Shown: positions 1-5,678 of the stretch, one piece after another
Layout: the number at the start of each line of letters is the position of its first letter
Position numbering within the stretch: position 1 is the stretch's first letter
NCBI GenBank assembly: GCA_944391365.1
Contig: CALXTH010000030.1
Span: 1-11,287, forward strand
Direction: 5' to 3'
Source: an uncultured Alphaproteobacteria bacterium
GTDB lineage: Bacteria; Pseudomonadota; Alphaproteobacteria; RF32; CAG-239
DNA length: 11,287 nt
Position numbers and translations under genes: made by a program
Notes under the pieces: model-generated
Database searches by the model: none
Told to the model about the DNA's origin: nothing
What the model saw: the letters and a program-made list of their open reading frames with translations, nothing else

Positions 1-17
1 AGAGAGGTGAATTTGGG

Positions 18-45
18 CACAGCCTGCGGCTGTGAAGTTTTTTTT
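18..45 (+). terminator. Intrinsic terminator-like hairpin
   Basis: Arms CACAGCC (18-24) and GGCTGTG (28-34) close a TGC triloop, then AAG and eight T (38-45). It would end a plus-strand transcript entering from the left of the window. It could instead be one module of the repeat-rich stretch that follows, because the GCAC-TGC-GTGC hairpin of repeat B has the same TGC triloop. Confidence 0.55.
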
Positions 46-87
46 CGCTTCAACTGGATCCCCGGATCTCGCTGTGCTCGTCCGAGG

Positions 88-199
88 ATGACAGCAGATT
101 TATTTTTTATGGATCGCCACGCCGGATTACATCCGGCTTGCGATGACCTTAGATTTATTTTTATAAACCCTTCCTGTTCTCCCCTTAACGGAATTGAGG
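88..199 (+). repeat. Dispersed repeat A, left copy (hairpin-linker unit)
   Basis: This 112-bp stretch matches 10914-11028 in the same orientation. The first 24 bases are identical, and the block around AACCCTTCCTGT and CCCCTTAACGGAATT is nearly so. Between them is a stem-loop (113-144): ATCGC, 3 nt, GCCGGAT, TAC loop, ATCCGGC, 2 nt, GCGAT. The linker GATGACAGCAGATTTATTTT recurs in altered form after the stem (GATGACCTTAGATTTATTTT), so the unit looks like tandem hairpin-linker modules. The 3' hairpin is partly decayed here (CCTTAA / TTGAGG). No coding potential is evident. Confidence 0.8.
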
Positions 200-255
200 C
201 AGGCTGGCGCAGCTTCACCCCGTCGGTTAGCAAACGGGCGCCGTTTGATCCGATC

Positions 256-307
256 AGTTAGCTGTGGAAGGATAGGGACTTGAAACGCACTGCGTGCGCC
301 TTGTGCC
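256..307 (+). repeat. Dispersed repeat B, left copy
   Basis: These 52 bases align without gaps to 10810-10861, 42 of 52 identical by hand count. The core is AGTTAGC, then CTTGAA, then a small hairpin GCAC-TGC-GTGC, ending in TTGTGCC. A GC-triloop stem of a different sequence precedes both copies at nearly the same distance (231-247 here, 10788-10802 on the right). Here the copy lies in non-coding DNA just before a terminator. Confidence 0.75.
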
Positions 308-316
308 TCTACAGAG

Positions 317-350
317 AAAAGTCCTGTGTTTTAAGAACACGGGATTTTTT
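317..350 (+). terminator. Rho-independent terminator (plus strand)
   Basis: Stem TCCTGTGTT / AACACGGGA (one T-G pair) around a TTAAG loop, with the flanking AAAAG pairing into the T6 tract at 345-350. It is a strong intrinsic terminator, but no plus-strand gene lies just upstream in the window. It may serve a gene or small RNA that starts further left. Confidence 0.75.
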
Positions 351-460
351 ATTTGTCAAAATTTCAGGTTTTATTTTGAATTTATAATAAAATTTTAATT
401 GTGATATACTTGTCTTTGTATGAAACTGTATCATTAAAGAGATGTGTTATGAATAATATC

Positions 461-493
461 AAAAACGTATCTCCCGCGGTGGCGGGAGATACG
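461..493 (-). terminator. Intrinsic terminator of the GNAT gene
   Basis: Perfect 12-bp stem (466-477 with 482-493; CGTATCTCCCGC arm) around a 4-base loop. On the minus strand it is followed by TTTTT (461-465). It starts 17 bases after the GNAT stop codon at 510-512, as expected for the end of that transcript. Confidence 0.9.
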
Positions 494-509
494 GGACAAG
501 TGCAAGAGA

Positions 510-1052
510 TTATTCCGCGGCGATTTTTTCTTCGTTGTCGGAATAATCTATTTCATCCAGGCACATGCCATAAATGCAACAGTCATCGTGGCGGTCGTAG
601 TATTGTTTGAGGGTGGCCTCAAGTGTGAAACCGCACGAATCGTAAAAGCGTCTGGTGGCCTGATATTGTGGTTTGCCCTCTGTTTTGATGTAGAGTTTGC
701 GGCCGCCCATTTGGCGGATGCGGCGAATCAGTTCGTTTATCAGGCTGTGGCCAATCCCCTGTCCGCGGTAGTTGTTATGTGTGGCCAGCCAGTAAAGTTC
801 GTAGGTTCCGTTGGAATCGGCGATCTCTCCATAACAGGCATAAGCACAGGTTTTGCCGTCTTTTTCGGCAAACAGAAACTTGGTGTCGTGGGGATAGTCG
901 TCATCTTCCGGATGTTGCAGCTGGTACAGAGCATCATCGGCCAGGCAGACCGTGATGTCGATGTCATCTTTATCGAAAATACCGCTGGAAGCTGAAATTT
1001 TGCGGACTTTTTCCAGATCGCTTCTGGTTATTTTGGTTCTGAAGGTGAGCAT
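510..1052 (-). CDS. GNAT-family N-acetyltransferase
   Basis: A 180-residue protein with the GNAT fold signature: motif A around residues 94-103 (NYRGQGIGHS, the R/Q-x-x-G-x-G/A acetyl-CoA pyrophosphate loop), preceded by the beta-4 strand YELYWLATH (84-92) and followed by RRFYDSCGF (134-142), the typical C-terminal motif B region. It transfers an acetyl group from acetyl-CoA to an unidentified amine, probably in the cytoplasm. From memory, similar proteins occur beside D-Ala-D-Ala ligase-like genes in other bacteria, but no such gene is here. The start is set by an excellent Shine-Dalgarno (AAGGAGGTG) about 6 bases upstream. A 52-codon ORF ends one base before this ATG, and a hairpin encloses the Shine-Dalgarno and start codon, so translation may be coupled. 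Substrate unknown; it does not resemble the TacT toxins that pair with DUF1778 antitoxins. Confidence 0.9.
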   Translation of the reverse strand: MLTFRTKITRSDLEKVRKISASSGIFDKDDIDITVCLADDALYQLQHPEDDDYPHDTKFLFAEKDGKTCAYACYGEIADSNGTYELYWLATHNNYRGQGIGHSLINELIRRIRQMGGRKLYIKTEGKPQYQATRRFYDSCGFTLEATLKQYYDRHDDCCIYGMCLDEIDYSDNEEKIAAE

Positions 1053-1068
1053 CTCACACCTCCTTCAG
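1039..1068 (-). promoter_or_regulatory. Hairpin sequestering the GNAT Shine-Dalgarno and start codon
   Basis: On the minus strand, CTGAAG and GTGAG pair with CTCAC and CTTCAG, giving 11 base pairs interrupted by a 5-base bulge (GAGGT) on the 5' side that carries most of the Shine-Dalgarno. The loop is the ATG itself. The 5' arm also contains the small ORF's stop codon TGA. A ribosome finishing the small ORF would open the hairpin. That this makes GNAT translation depend on the small ORF is inference. Confidence 0.55.
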
Positions 1069-1212
1069 AACGACTGAGTCCTCATTTGTGCATAATTTAT
1101 TAACCCATGCCTTCGGGTGAATTAAAACAAAAGGTTTAAGATTTATGTTGCGCCTTCGGGCCGAGGCTTTCTCTCCATCGGCCTTGGTGGCTCTTGAAGT
1201 GTGTTTTGGCAT
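1054..1212 (-). CDS. Small basic protein or leader ORF upstream of GNAT (52 aa)
   Basis: This frame reads 52 residues, beginning MPKHTSRATKADGEK and ending SVVLKEV. The N-terminal half is strongly basic (a run ARRRN near residues 18-22); the C-terminal half has a short hydrophobic patch, KPFVLIHPKAWV. I recognise no family. Support for expression: an AGGA 8 bases before the ATG, a promoter at the right distance (1247-1275), and a stop (TGA) separated from the GNAT ATG by one base. The GNAT Shine-Dalgarno lies in its last codons. It may be a partner protein, a regulatory leader peptide that opens the GNAT hairpin, or a chance frame. No antitoxin motif such as ribbon-helix-helix is obvious. Confidence 0.55.
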   Translation of the reverse strand: MPKHTSRATKADGEKASARRRNINLKPFVLIHPKAWVNKLCTNEDSVVLKEV

Positions 1213-1246
1213 AATATTTTCCTATAATTGTTATTTTACATCTTTT

Positions 1247-1275
1247 ATTTTGGCACAAATCTGCTTAAATATCAA
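1247..1275 (-). promoter_or_regulatory. Sigma70-like promoter for small ORF and GNAT
   Basis: Minus-strand -35 TTGATA (1270-1275, 5/6) and -10 CAAAAT (1247-1252, 4/6), 17 bases apart. Transcription would start near 1240, giving a leader of about 28 bases before the small ORF's ATG. It runs outward from the tRNA-Gln promoter, so the two are divergent. Confidence 0.55.
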
Positions 1276-1312
1276 GGGGGAATTTTTGTTGGAAAAATGT
1301 TGATAAAATGTC

Positions 1313-1341
1313 TTGACAAAGTATTTTGTTTTCGGTATAAT
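1313..1341 (+). promoter_or_regulatory. Strong sigma70 promoter of tRNA-Gln
   Basis: Consensus -35 TTGACA (1313-1318) and consensus -10 TATAAT (1336-1341) with a 17-base spacer. The expected start is near 1348, about 10 bases before the mature tRNA 5' end. Confidence 0.92.
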
Positions 1342-1357
1342 AAGCGCATAAATTGAT

Positions 1358-1431
1358 TGCTTCATCGTCTAATGGTAGGACAGCGGACTCTGACTCCGTT
1401 AATCGTGGTTCGAATCCATGTGAAGCAGCCA
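1358..1431 (+). tRNA. tRNA-Gln (anticodon CTG)
   Basis: Acceptor arms TGCTTCA (1358-1364) and TGAAGCA (1421-1427) pair fully, followed by discriminator G and encoded CCA (1429-1431). The anticodon stem GCGGA/TCCGT closes the loop CTCTGAC, giving anticodon CTG (reads CAG, Gln). The T arm is CGTGG-TTCGAAT-CCATG. The sequence ATCGTCTAATGGTAGGACA is typical of bacterial tRNA-Gln. It has its own promoter and terminator. Confidence 0.97.
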
Positions 1432-1439
1432 TTTGGACA

Positions 1440-1471
1440 GGGGTGCATTTTTTATGCGCCCCTTTGTTTTT
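1440..1471 (+). terminator. Terminator of tRNA-Gln
   Basis: Stem GGGGTGCAT (1440-1448) with ATGCGCCCC (1454-1462), one T-G pair, T5 loop, then TTTGTTTTT. It sits 9 bases after the tRNA CCA and 37 bases before the hydE start, so any hydE transcription from the tRNA promoter must read through it. Confidence 0.85.
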
Positions 1472-1507
1472 GCCCTAAGGCCGGGTTTGTCATTGTGGAG
1501 GAAGTCC

Positions 1508-2542
1508 GTGCTGCGGGGATGGTTGGAGAGGAGAGACGGCCGGATGAGGCTGACCAAAGAGGAAATTGTGGCGCTGTTGGCTGATGAAGCCGGGGAAGAG
1601 GTATTGTTCCGGCAGGCGGATGAGGTGCGGAAAGAGTTTGTCGGTGATGCGGTTCATTTGCGGGGGCTGATTGAATTTTCCAATATTTGTCGCAATGATT
1701 GTTTGTATTGCGGAATCCGCCGTTCAAACAAAAAGGTTTGTCGTTATCGTCTGGAACCGGAAGCTTTGATTGAAACGGCCCGGCGGGCGGCAGCGGCCGG
1801 ATTTAAGACACTTGTCATGCAATCGGGGGAAGATTTGTATTATACACCGGAGCGTTTGTGTCCGGTAATTGAGAAAATTAAGAAATTTGATGTGGCGGTA
1901 ACGCTCAGTCTTGGCGAACGCTCTTATGCAGATTATAAGGCTTTTCGTGAGGCAGGGGCCGATCGTTATTTGATGCGGATTGAGACAACGGATAAAGACT
2001 TATATCACCGGCTGGATCCGGGGATGAGCTGGCAGAGGCGTTATGAGTGTTTGCTGGAGCTGAAAGAACTGGGGTATGAATTAGGATCGGGGATTATGAC
2101 TGGGCTGCCGGGGCAGTGTTTGGCGTCAATTGCCGAAGATTTGTTGTTTTTGCAAAAACTCGGGATTGATATGGCCGGAATTGGTCCGTTTATTCCGCAT
2201 GCCGAAACGCCGCTGGTTCGTGAAGCCGGCGGAACACTCGGATTGGCGCTGCGGACAATGGCGGTGATGCGTCTGCTGTTGCCGGATATTAATATTCCGG
2301 CGACGACGGCGATGGAGACGCTGCATCCCGGCGGACGTTTGAAAGCGCTTCAGGCCGGAGCCAATGTGGTTATGCTGAATGTGACGGAAAAATGTTACAG
2401 CCGTTTGTATGCGCTTTATCCGGGAAAAACCGGAGGAGGGGCGGCTGAAACGGGGCGGGATGAGCTTGGTGAGCAGCTTGAAACTCTGGGGCGGTGTATC
2501 GGTGCCGGCTATGGAAGCCGAAAGCAAAATCCGGTATGCTGA
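1508..2542 (+). CDS. hydE: [FeFe]-hydrogenase maturation radical SAM enzyme HydE
   Basis: A radical SAM protein of about 344 residues. The cluster motif CRNDCLYC (C61, C65, C68 counted from GTG 1508) fits C-x3-C-x2-C and lies within two residues of the positions I recall for Thermotoga HydE (C63/C67/C70). Other HydE-like blocks are VGDAVHLRGLIEFSN, QSGED, VTLSLGE, GADRYLMRIET, GLPGQ, GIGPFIPH and IPATTAMETLHPGGR. HydE acts with HydF and HydG to build the 2Fe subcluster of [FeFe]-hydrogenase. I chose GTG 1508 because GGAGGA lies 5 bases upstream and the N-terminus then aligns with known HydE. The in-frame ATG at 1544 and TTG at 1433 are weaker; 1433 lies before the tRNA terminator. The C-terminus lacks the extra Cys cluster found in some HydE. 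PylB is a relative but fits less well. No other hydrogenase gene is in the window. Confidence 0.9.
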   Translation: MLRGWLERRDGRMRLTKEEIVALLADEAGEEVLFRQADEVRKEFVGDAVHLRGLIEFSNICRNDCLYCGIRRSNKKVCRYRLEPEALIETARRAAAAGFKTLVMQSGEDLYYTPERLCPVIEKIKKFDVAVTLSLGERSYADYKAFREAGADRYLMRIETTDKDLYHRLDPGMSWQRRYECLLELKELGYELGSGIMTGLPGQCLASIAEDLLFLQKLGIDMAGIGPFIPHAETPLVREAGGTLGLALRTMAVMRLLLPDINIPATTAMETLHPGGRLKALQAGANVVMLNVTEKCYSRLYALYPGKTGGGAAETGRDELGEQLETLGRCIGAGYGSRKQNPVC

Positions 2543-2615
2543 AAAACGGGGGCAAATGGCAAAATATGCTTGCGTCGGCAGAGACGGTACATTATATTAA
2601 TAACGTTTATTGTTT

Positions 2616-2637
2616 GCCCTGTCAGGCAGGGCGTTTC
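2616..2637 (+). terminator. Possible weak terminator after hydE
   Basis: Stem GCCCTG (2616-2621) and CAGGGC (2627-2632) with a TCAGG loop, followed only by GTTTC. The T tract is poor, so read-through from hydE into the ABC transporter gene is plausible. Confidence 0.4.
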
Positions 2638-2664
2638 TGACAATTGTTACAGGATTATTTTTTT

Positions 2665-4434
2665 ATGTTCGGCATAATTAAGAAAAGATTTCAAAAAATA
2701 CTCTGGGTACAGAATTATAAACGGATGATGGAATATGTCCGGCCGTACTGGTTCAGAGCTTTGGTCGCCGTTCTGATTACCATTCCCATCGGTGCGATGG
2801 ATGCGGTTATTGCGTGGGCTTTGAAGCCCTATATGGATGTAGTGCTGGTGCAGAAAAGCACTTCTGCGACATCTTATATTCCGCTGCTGATTATTATTTT
2901 CAGCTGTATGCAGAGCGGGATGAATTATCTGGCGACATATATGAACACCTGGGTCGGGCGGAAAATTGCCAATGATATGAAAATCAAACTGTTTGACAAG
3001 CTCATGACTTTTGACTCGGCTTTTTATGACAAGACCAATTCCGGTGAAGTGATGATGCGTTTTAATACGGATGTGGATTTGGCCTGTAACGGTTTGCTTT
3101 CGAATCTGAAATTGTTTACGACGCGGGTGTTTTCGTCATTGTCGTTAATCGGCGTGTTGTTTTATAACTCCTGGCAGCTGGCGATTATTGCCGTGGTGGT
3201 TCTGCTCGGTGCGCTGTATCCGCTGACAACTGTCCGGCGTCGGATCCTCGGGCTGATGGATAAGACGATTTTTTCCGGTGGTGCGGTGATGATGCATTAT
3301 AACGAAACCTATAACGGCAACCGGATTATTGCTTCTTATAATTTACAGGATTATCAGAACAGGCGTTTCAAAGATACATTACAGATGGTTTTCAAACTTG
3401 GTATTAAGATGGTTCAACGGACGGGAATGATGTCGCCGCTGATGCATTTTATTGTTTCGCTCGGTATTGCCGCGGTGATTTGGTTCGGCAGCTATCTGAT
3501 TGTGCATCAGCAGATTACGCCGGGGAATTTTGTTTCATTTATTGCGGCGCTGATTATGCTTTATACGCCGATTAAGTCTATCGGCAACAACTATAATAAT
3601 GTGCAGATGGCTTTGCTGGCGATGGAGCGTGTGTTTGAGCTGCTGGATGCCAAGCCGGCAATTGCCGACAGTACCAAAGCGGTCAAAATGGATGGTCTGC
3701 ACAAGAAGATAGAATATAAAAACGTTTCTTTTGAATATGTCGAGGGGCATCCGGTTCTGAAAAACGTCAGTCTGAAAATTGCCAAGGGCGAGACGGTGGC
3801 TTTTGTCGGCAACTCGGGCGGCGGGAAGACGACTTTGGTTAACCTTTTGCCGCGGTTCTATGATTTGAAGCCGGGAAATGGCGAGATTTTGATTGACGGG
3901 GTGGATATTAAGAAACTGAATATTCATTCTTTGCGCGAAAATATTTCGGAGGTGTTTCAGGATAATTTTCTGTTCAGCGGAACAATTCGCGAAAACATCA
4001 TGCTGGGAAACGAGCAGGCAACACCGGAGCAGCTGGAAAAGGCTGTGACAATGGCGTGTCTGGATGAGTTTATCTCAACTTTGGACAAAGGGCTGGATAC
4101 GGAAATCGGCGAGCGCGGTGTTTTGCTTTCCGGCGGGCAGAAACAAAGGATTGCAATTGCCCGGGCGTTTTTGAAAAATGCGCCGATTGTGATTTTGGAT
4201 GAGGCAACCTCGGCTTTGGACAACAAGTCAGAGGCCGTGGTTCAGCAGGCGATTGACAACCTGATGAAAGACCGGACGGTTTTGATTATTGCCCACAGAT
4301 TGTCAACAGTCAGAAATGCCGATAAAATTGTGGTGGTGAATTATGGTGAGCTGGTTGAAGAAGGCTCACATGAAGAGCTGCTGAAAAAAGAAAACGGCAT
4401 TTATGCGGCTTTGTATAAGACGCAGTTGAAGTAA
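2665..4434 (+). CDS. MsbA-type ABC exporter (fused membrane and ATPase domains)
   Basis: A 589-residue half-transporter that would work as a homodimer in the inner membrane. Residues 1 to about 330 form a six-helix ABC exporter membrane domain; the ATPase follows with Walker A GNSGGGKTT (382-390), Q-loop Q432, signature LSGGQ (488-492), Walker B ending in D512 and E513, and H-loop H544. All catalytic residues are present. The length and layout match MsbA, the lipid A flippase, but this subfamily also exports peptides, lipids and drugs, so the substrate is not settled. I prefer ATG 2665 (AGGA about 10 bases upstream) to a TTG seven codons earlier. No clear promoter of its own is visible; it may be read from hydE. 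A shared terminator ends it. Confidence 0.88.
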   Translation: MFGIIKKRFQKILWVQNYKRMMEYVRPYWFRALVAVLITIPIGAMDAVIAWALKPYMDVVLVQKSTSATSYIPLLIIIFSCMQSGMNYLATYMNTWVGRKIANDMKIKLFDKLMTFDSAFYDKTNSGEVMMRFNTDVDLACNGLLSNLKLFTTRVFSSLSLIGVLFYNSWQLAIIAVVVLLGALYPLTTVRRRILGLMDKTIFSGGAVMMHYNETYNGNRIIASYNLQDYQNRRFKDTLQMVFKLGIKMVQRTGMMSPLMHFIVSLGIAAVIWFGSYLIVHQQITPGNFVSFIAALIMLYTPIKSIGNNYNNVQMALLAMERVFELLDAKPAIADSTKAVKMDGLHKKIEYKNVSFEYVEGHPVLKNVSLKIAKGETVAFVGNSGGGKTTLVNLLPRFYDLKPGNGEILIDGVDIKKLNIHSLRENISEVFQDNFLFSGTIRENIMLGNEQATPEQLEKAVTMACLDEFISTLDKGLDTEIGERGVLLSGGQKQRIAIARAFLKNAPIVILDEATSALDNKSEAVVQQAIDNLMKDRTVLIIAHRLSTVRNADKIVVVNYGELVEEGSHEELLKKENGIYAALYKTQLK

Positions 4435-4440
4435 AGAAAG

Positions 4441-4473
4441 AAAAAGGCTTCCGTGAACGGAAGCCTTTTTTTT
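4441..4473. terminator. Bidirectional intrinsic terminator
   Basis: A 12-bp or longer perfect stem, AAAAGGCTTCCG with CGGAAGCCTTTT, around a TGAA loop, with A5 on the left and T8 on the right. It therefore works in both directions, ending the ABC transporter on the plus strand and the DUF362 gene (stop at 4487) on the minus strand. Confidence 0.93.
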
Positions 4474-4486
4474 GTCTTTGCGGAGA

Positions 4487-5617
4487 TTATGATACTTTGA
4501 TGAGTTCATATTCTCGTGTGCCAAGGCCGATTTTTTCCGCATGTTTCAATCCGGCCTCCCAATCCGTATCCGGGTGGAGCAGGTGGAATTTGTCTTTGCC
4601 TTCGCAATGTTCGTGCCCGCAGGCATCCTGCAGTTCGTTGTCTGTCTGCAGGGCCGGAGCGGCGATTACCATATCGGCACAGGCCTGATCAAGGGCGACC
4701 GGGTCGAAAGAGGCCGCAATGCCCAGATCGGGAACAAAGGCGGCATCGTTACGGTCCCAGCAGTCGCATTCAGGAGAAACGTTCATGATGAAACTGATGT
4801 GGAAGTTTGGTTTGTTTTTGAGGACGGCTTCAGCATATTCGGCGATTTTGCAGTTTAAGTCTTCGGAAGTGTTGTAGGCTCCGGTGACGGCTCCGTCAAA
4901 CTGGCACAGAGCCACACATTGGCCGCAGCCGACGCAGTTGTCGTAATTGATTTCGGCCTTGTGGGTGGTTTTGTTGACGTGGACGGCGTCATGCGCGCAG
5001 TGTCTTTCACAGACGCCACAGCCGATGCAGTGTTCCGTGTCGATTTTGGGCTGTGCCGAAGAGTGCATTTCGAGTTTTCCGGGGACAGAACCGCCGCCCA
5101 TGCCGAGATTTTTCAGTGCCCCGCCAAAGCCGGCCATTTCGTGTCCTTTGAAATGGTTGACGGAAATGATGATGTCGGCTTCGGCCAGAGCTGTGCCGAT
5201 TTTCGGGGCTTTGCAGTATTCGCCGTTGATTTCGATTTCGCGGAAGTCGGTTCCCTTGAGACCGTCGGCGATAATGACCGGAGCGCCCGGAACGGCAATC
5301 GGGTTGAAACCGTTTTCCATTGCGCTTTGCAGATGGTCAACCGCGTTGGCACGGCGGCCGGAATAGAGCGTGTTGCAATCGGTCAGAAAGGGTCTGGCGC
5401 CCAGTTGTTTCAGCATACTGACGATTTTTGCCACATAATTGGGGCGGATATAGGCGAGGTTGCCCGGTTCGCCGAAGTGGATTTTCAAAGCAGTAAACTG
5501 ATTGTTGAAATCAATTTTTTCTATGCCGGCGCGTTTGAGCAGACGTTCGAGCTTGCCGAGCAGACCTCCGTCACCGCGGGCACGCAGGTTGGTGAAATAA
5601 ACTTTTGATTTTTCCAT
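4487..5617 (-). CDS. DUF362-family protein with two [4Fe-4S] ferredoxin motifs
   Basis: A 376-residue protein. Its N-terminal two thirds carry DUF362 (PF04015) hallmarks: KIHFGEPGN, the block NHFKGHEMAGFGGALKNLG (from about residue 154) and the glycine-rich GMGGGS. Two ferredoxin motifs follow, CIGCGVCERHC (C197, C200, C203, C207) and CVGCGQCVALC (C228, C231, C234, C238), so it probably binds two [4Fe-4S] clusters. There is no signal peptide, so it should be cytoplasmic. The family's role is not established; electron transfer is the reasonable inference, and fits an anaerobe with HydE. The C-terminal CGHEHC is an additional possible metal site. Start at ATG 5617 is chosen for AGGAGA 8 bases upstream; an ATG seven codons earlier lacks this. 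It has its own promoter and may also be co-transcribed with the cptA-like gene. Confidence 0.88.
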   Translation of the reverse strand: MEKSKVYFTNLRARGDGGLLGKLERLLKRAGIEKIDFNNQFTALKIHFGEPGNLAYIRPNYVAKIVSMLKQLGARPFLTDCNTLYSGRRANAVDHLQSAMENGFNPIAVPGAPVIIADGLKGTDFREIEINGEYCKAPKIGTALAEADIIISVNHFKGHEMAGFGGALKNLGMGGGSVPGKLEMHSSAQPKIDTEHCIGCGVCERHCAHDAVHVNKTTHKAEINYDNCVGCGQCVALCQFDGAVTGAYNTSEDLNCKIAEYAEAVLKNKPNFHISFIMNVSPECDCWDRNDAAFVPDLGIAASFDPVALDQACADMVIAAPALQTDNELQDACGHEHCEGKDKFHLLHPDTDWEAGLKHAEKIGLGTREYELIKVS

Positions 5618-5649
5618 GTCATTGTCTCCTTTCATCATTCGGTGAAAAG

Positions 5650-5678
5650 ACTATAATTCCGAAAAGTTTATTTGTCAT
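5650..5678 (-). promoter_or_regulatory. Promoter of the DUF362 gene
   Basis: Minus-strand -35 ATGACA (5673-5678, 5/6) and -10 TATAGT (5650-5655, 5/6) with a 17-base spacer. The -35 touches the stop codon of the cptA-like gene. It allows expression independent of the upstream gene, with a leader of about 25 bases. Confidence 0.65.

Larger units (their letters stand above)
1..509. other. Gene-free, repeat- and hairpin-rich intergenic region
   Basis: I see no credible gene. The region holds, in order, a terminator-like hairpin (18-45), a hairpin at 58-89 (ATCCCCGGA paired with TCCGAGGAT, one mismatch), repeat A (88-199), a perfect stem at 231-247 (CAAACGG, GCG loop, CCGTTTG) that extends outward through TCGG/CCGA, repeat B (256-307), a strong plus-strand terminator (317-350), an AT-rich stretch (351-460) and the terminator of the GNAT gene (461-493). 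Short open frames here run through these hairpins and have no good ribosome binding site. Confidence 0.7.

Noticed and set aside
7..261. 84-codon plus-strand ORF
   Set aside because: It lies across a terminator-like hairpin and repeat A, and its composition follows those hairpins.
195..350. A structured non-coding RNA ending at the 317-350 terminator
   Set aside because: Stems and a terminator are present, but I see no promoter upstream and no match to SRP, 6S, tmRNA or RNase P; repeat modules explain the stems.
401..610. Plus-strand small ORF, with an inner ATG at 450
   Set aside because: It runs through the 12-bp terminator stem of the GNAT gene and then antisense into that gene, with no good ribosome binding site.
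510..1212. Toxin-antitoxin reading of the small ORF plus GNAT
   Set aside because: The pair has the right layout, but the small protein shows no ribbon-helix-helix or DUF1778 pattern and the GNAT does not resemble TacT-type toxins. I keep it only as an unproven possibility.
1433..1507. Longer hydE start at TTG 1433
   Set aside because: It would begin 2 bases after the tRNA 3' end and translate the tRNA terminator hairpin; GTG 1508 has a good Shine-Dalgarno and matches HydE N-termini.
2536..2640. 34-codon ORF overlapping the hydE stop (ATGCTGA) with a CLPC motif
   Set aside because: The CLPC part is encoded by the GCCCTG/CAGGGC hairpin after hydE, there is no clear Shine-Dalgarno at a proper distance, and no relative is known to me. 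It could only be revived by conservation.
4919..5608. 229-codon plus-strand ORF
   Set aside because: It is antisense to the DUF362 gene, whose motifs are unmistakable; it is a shadow of biased codon use.
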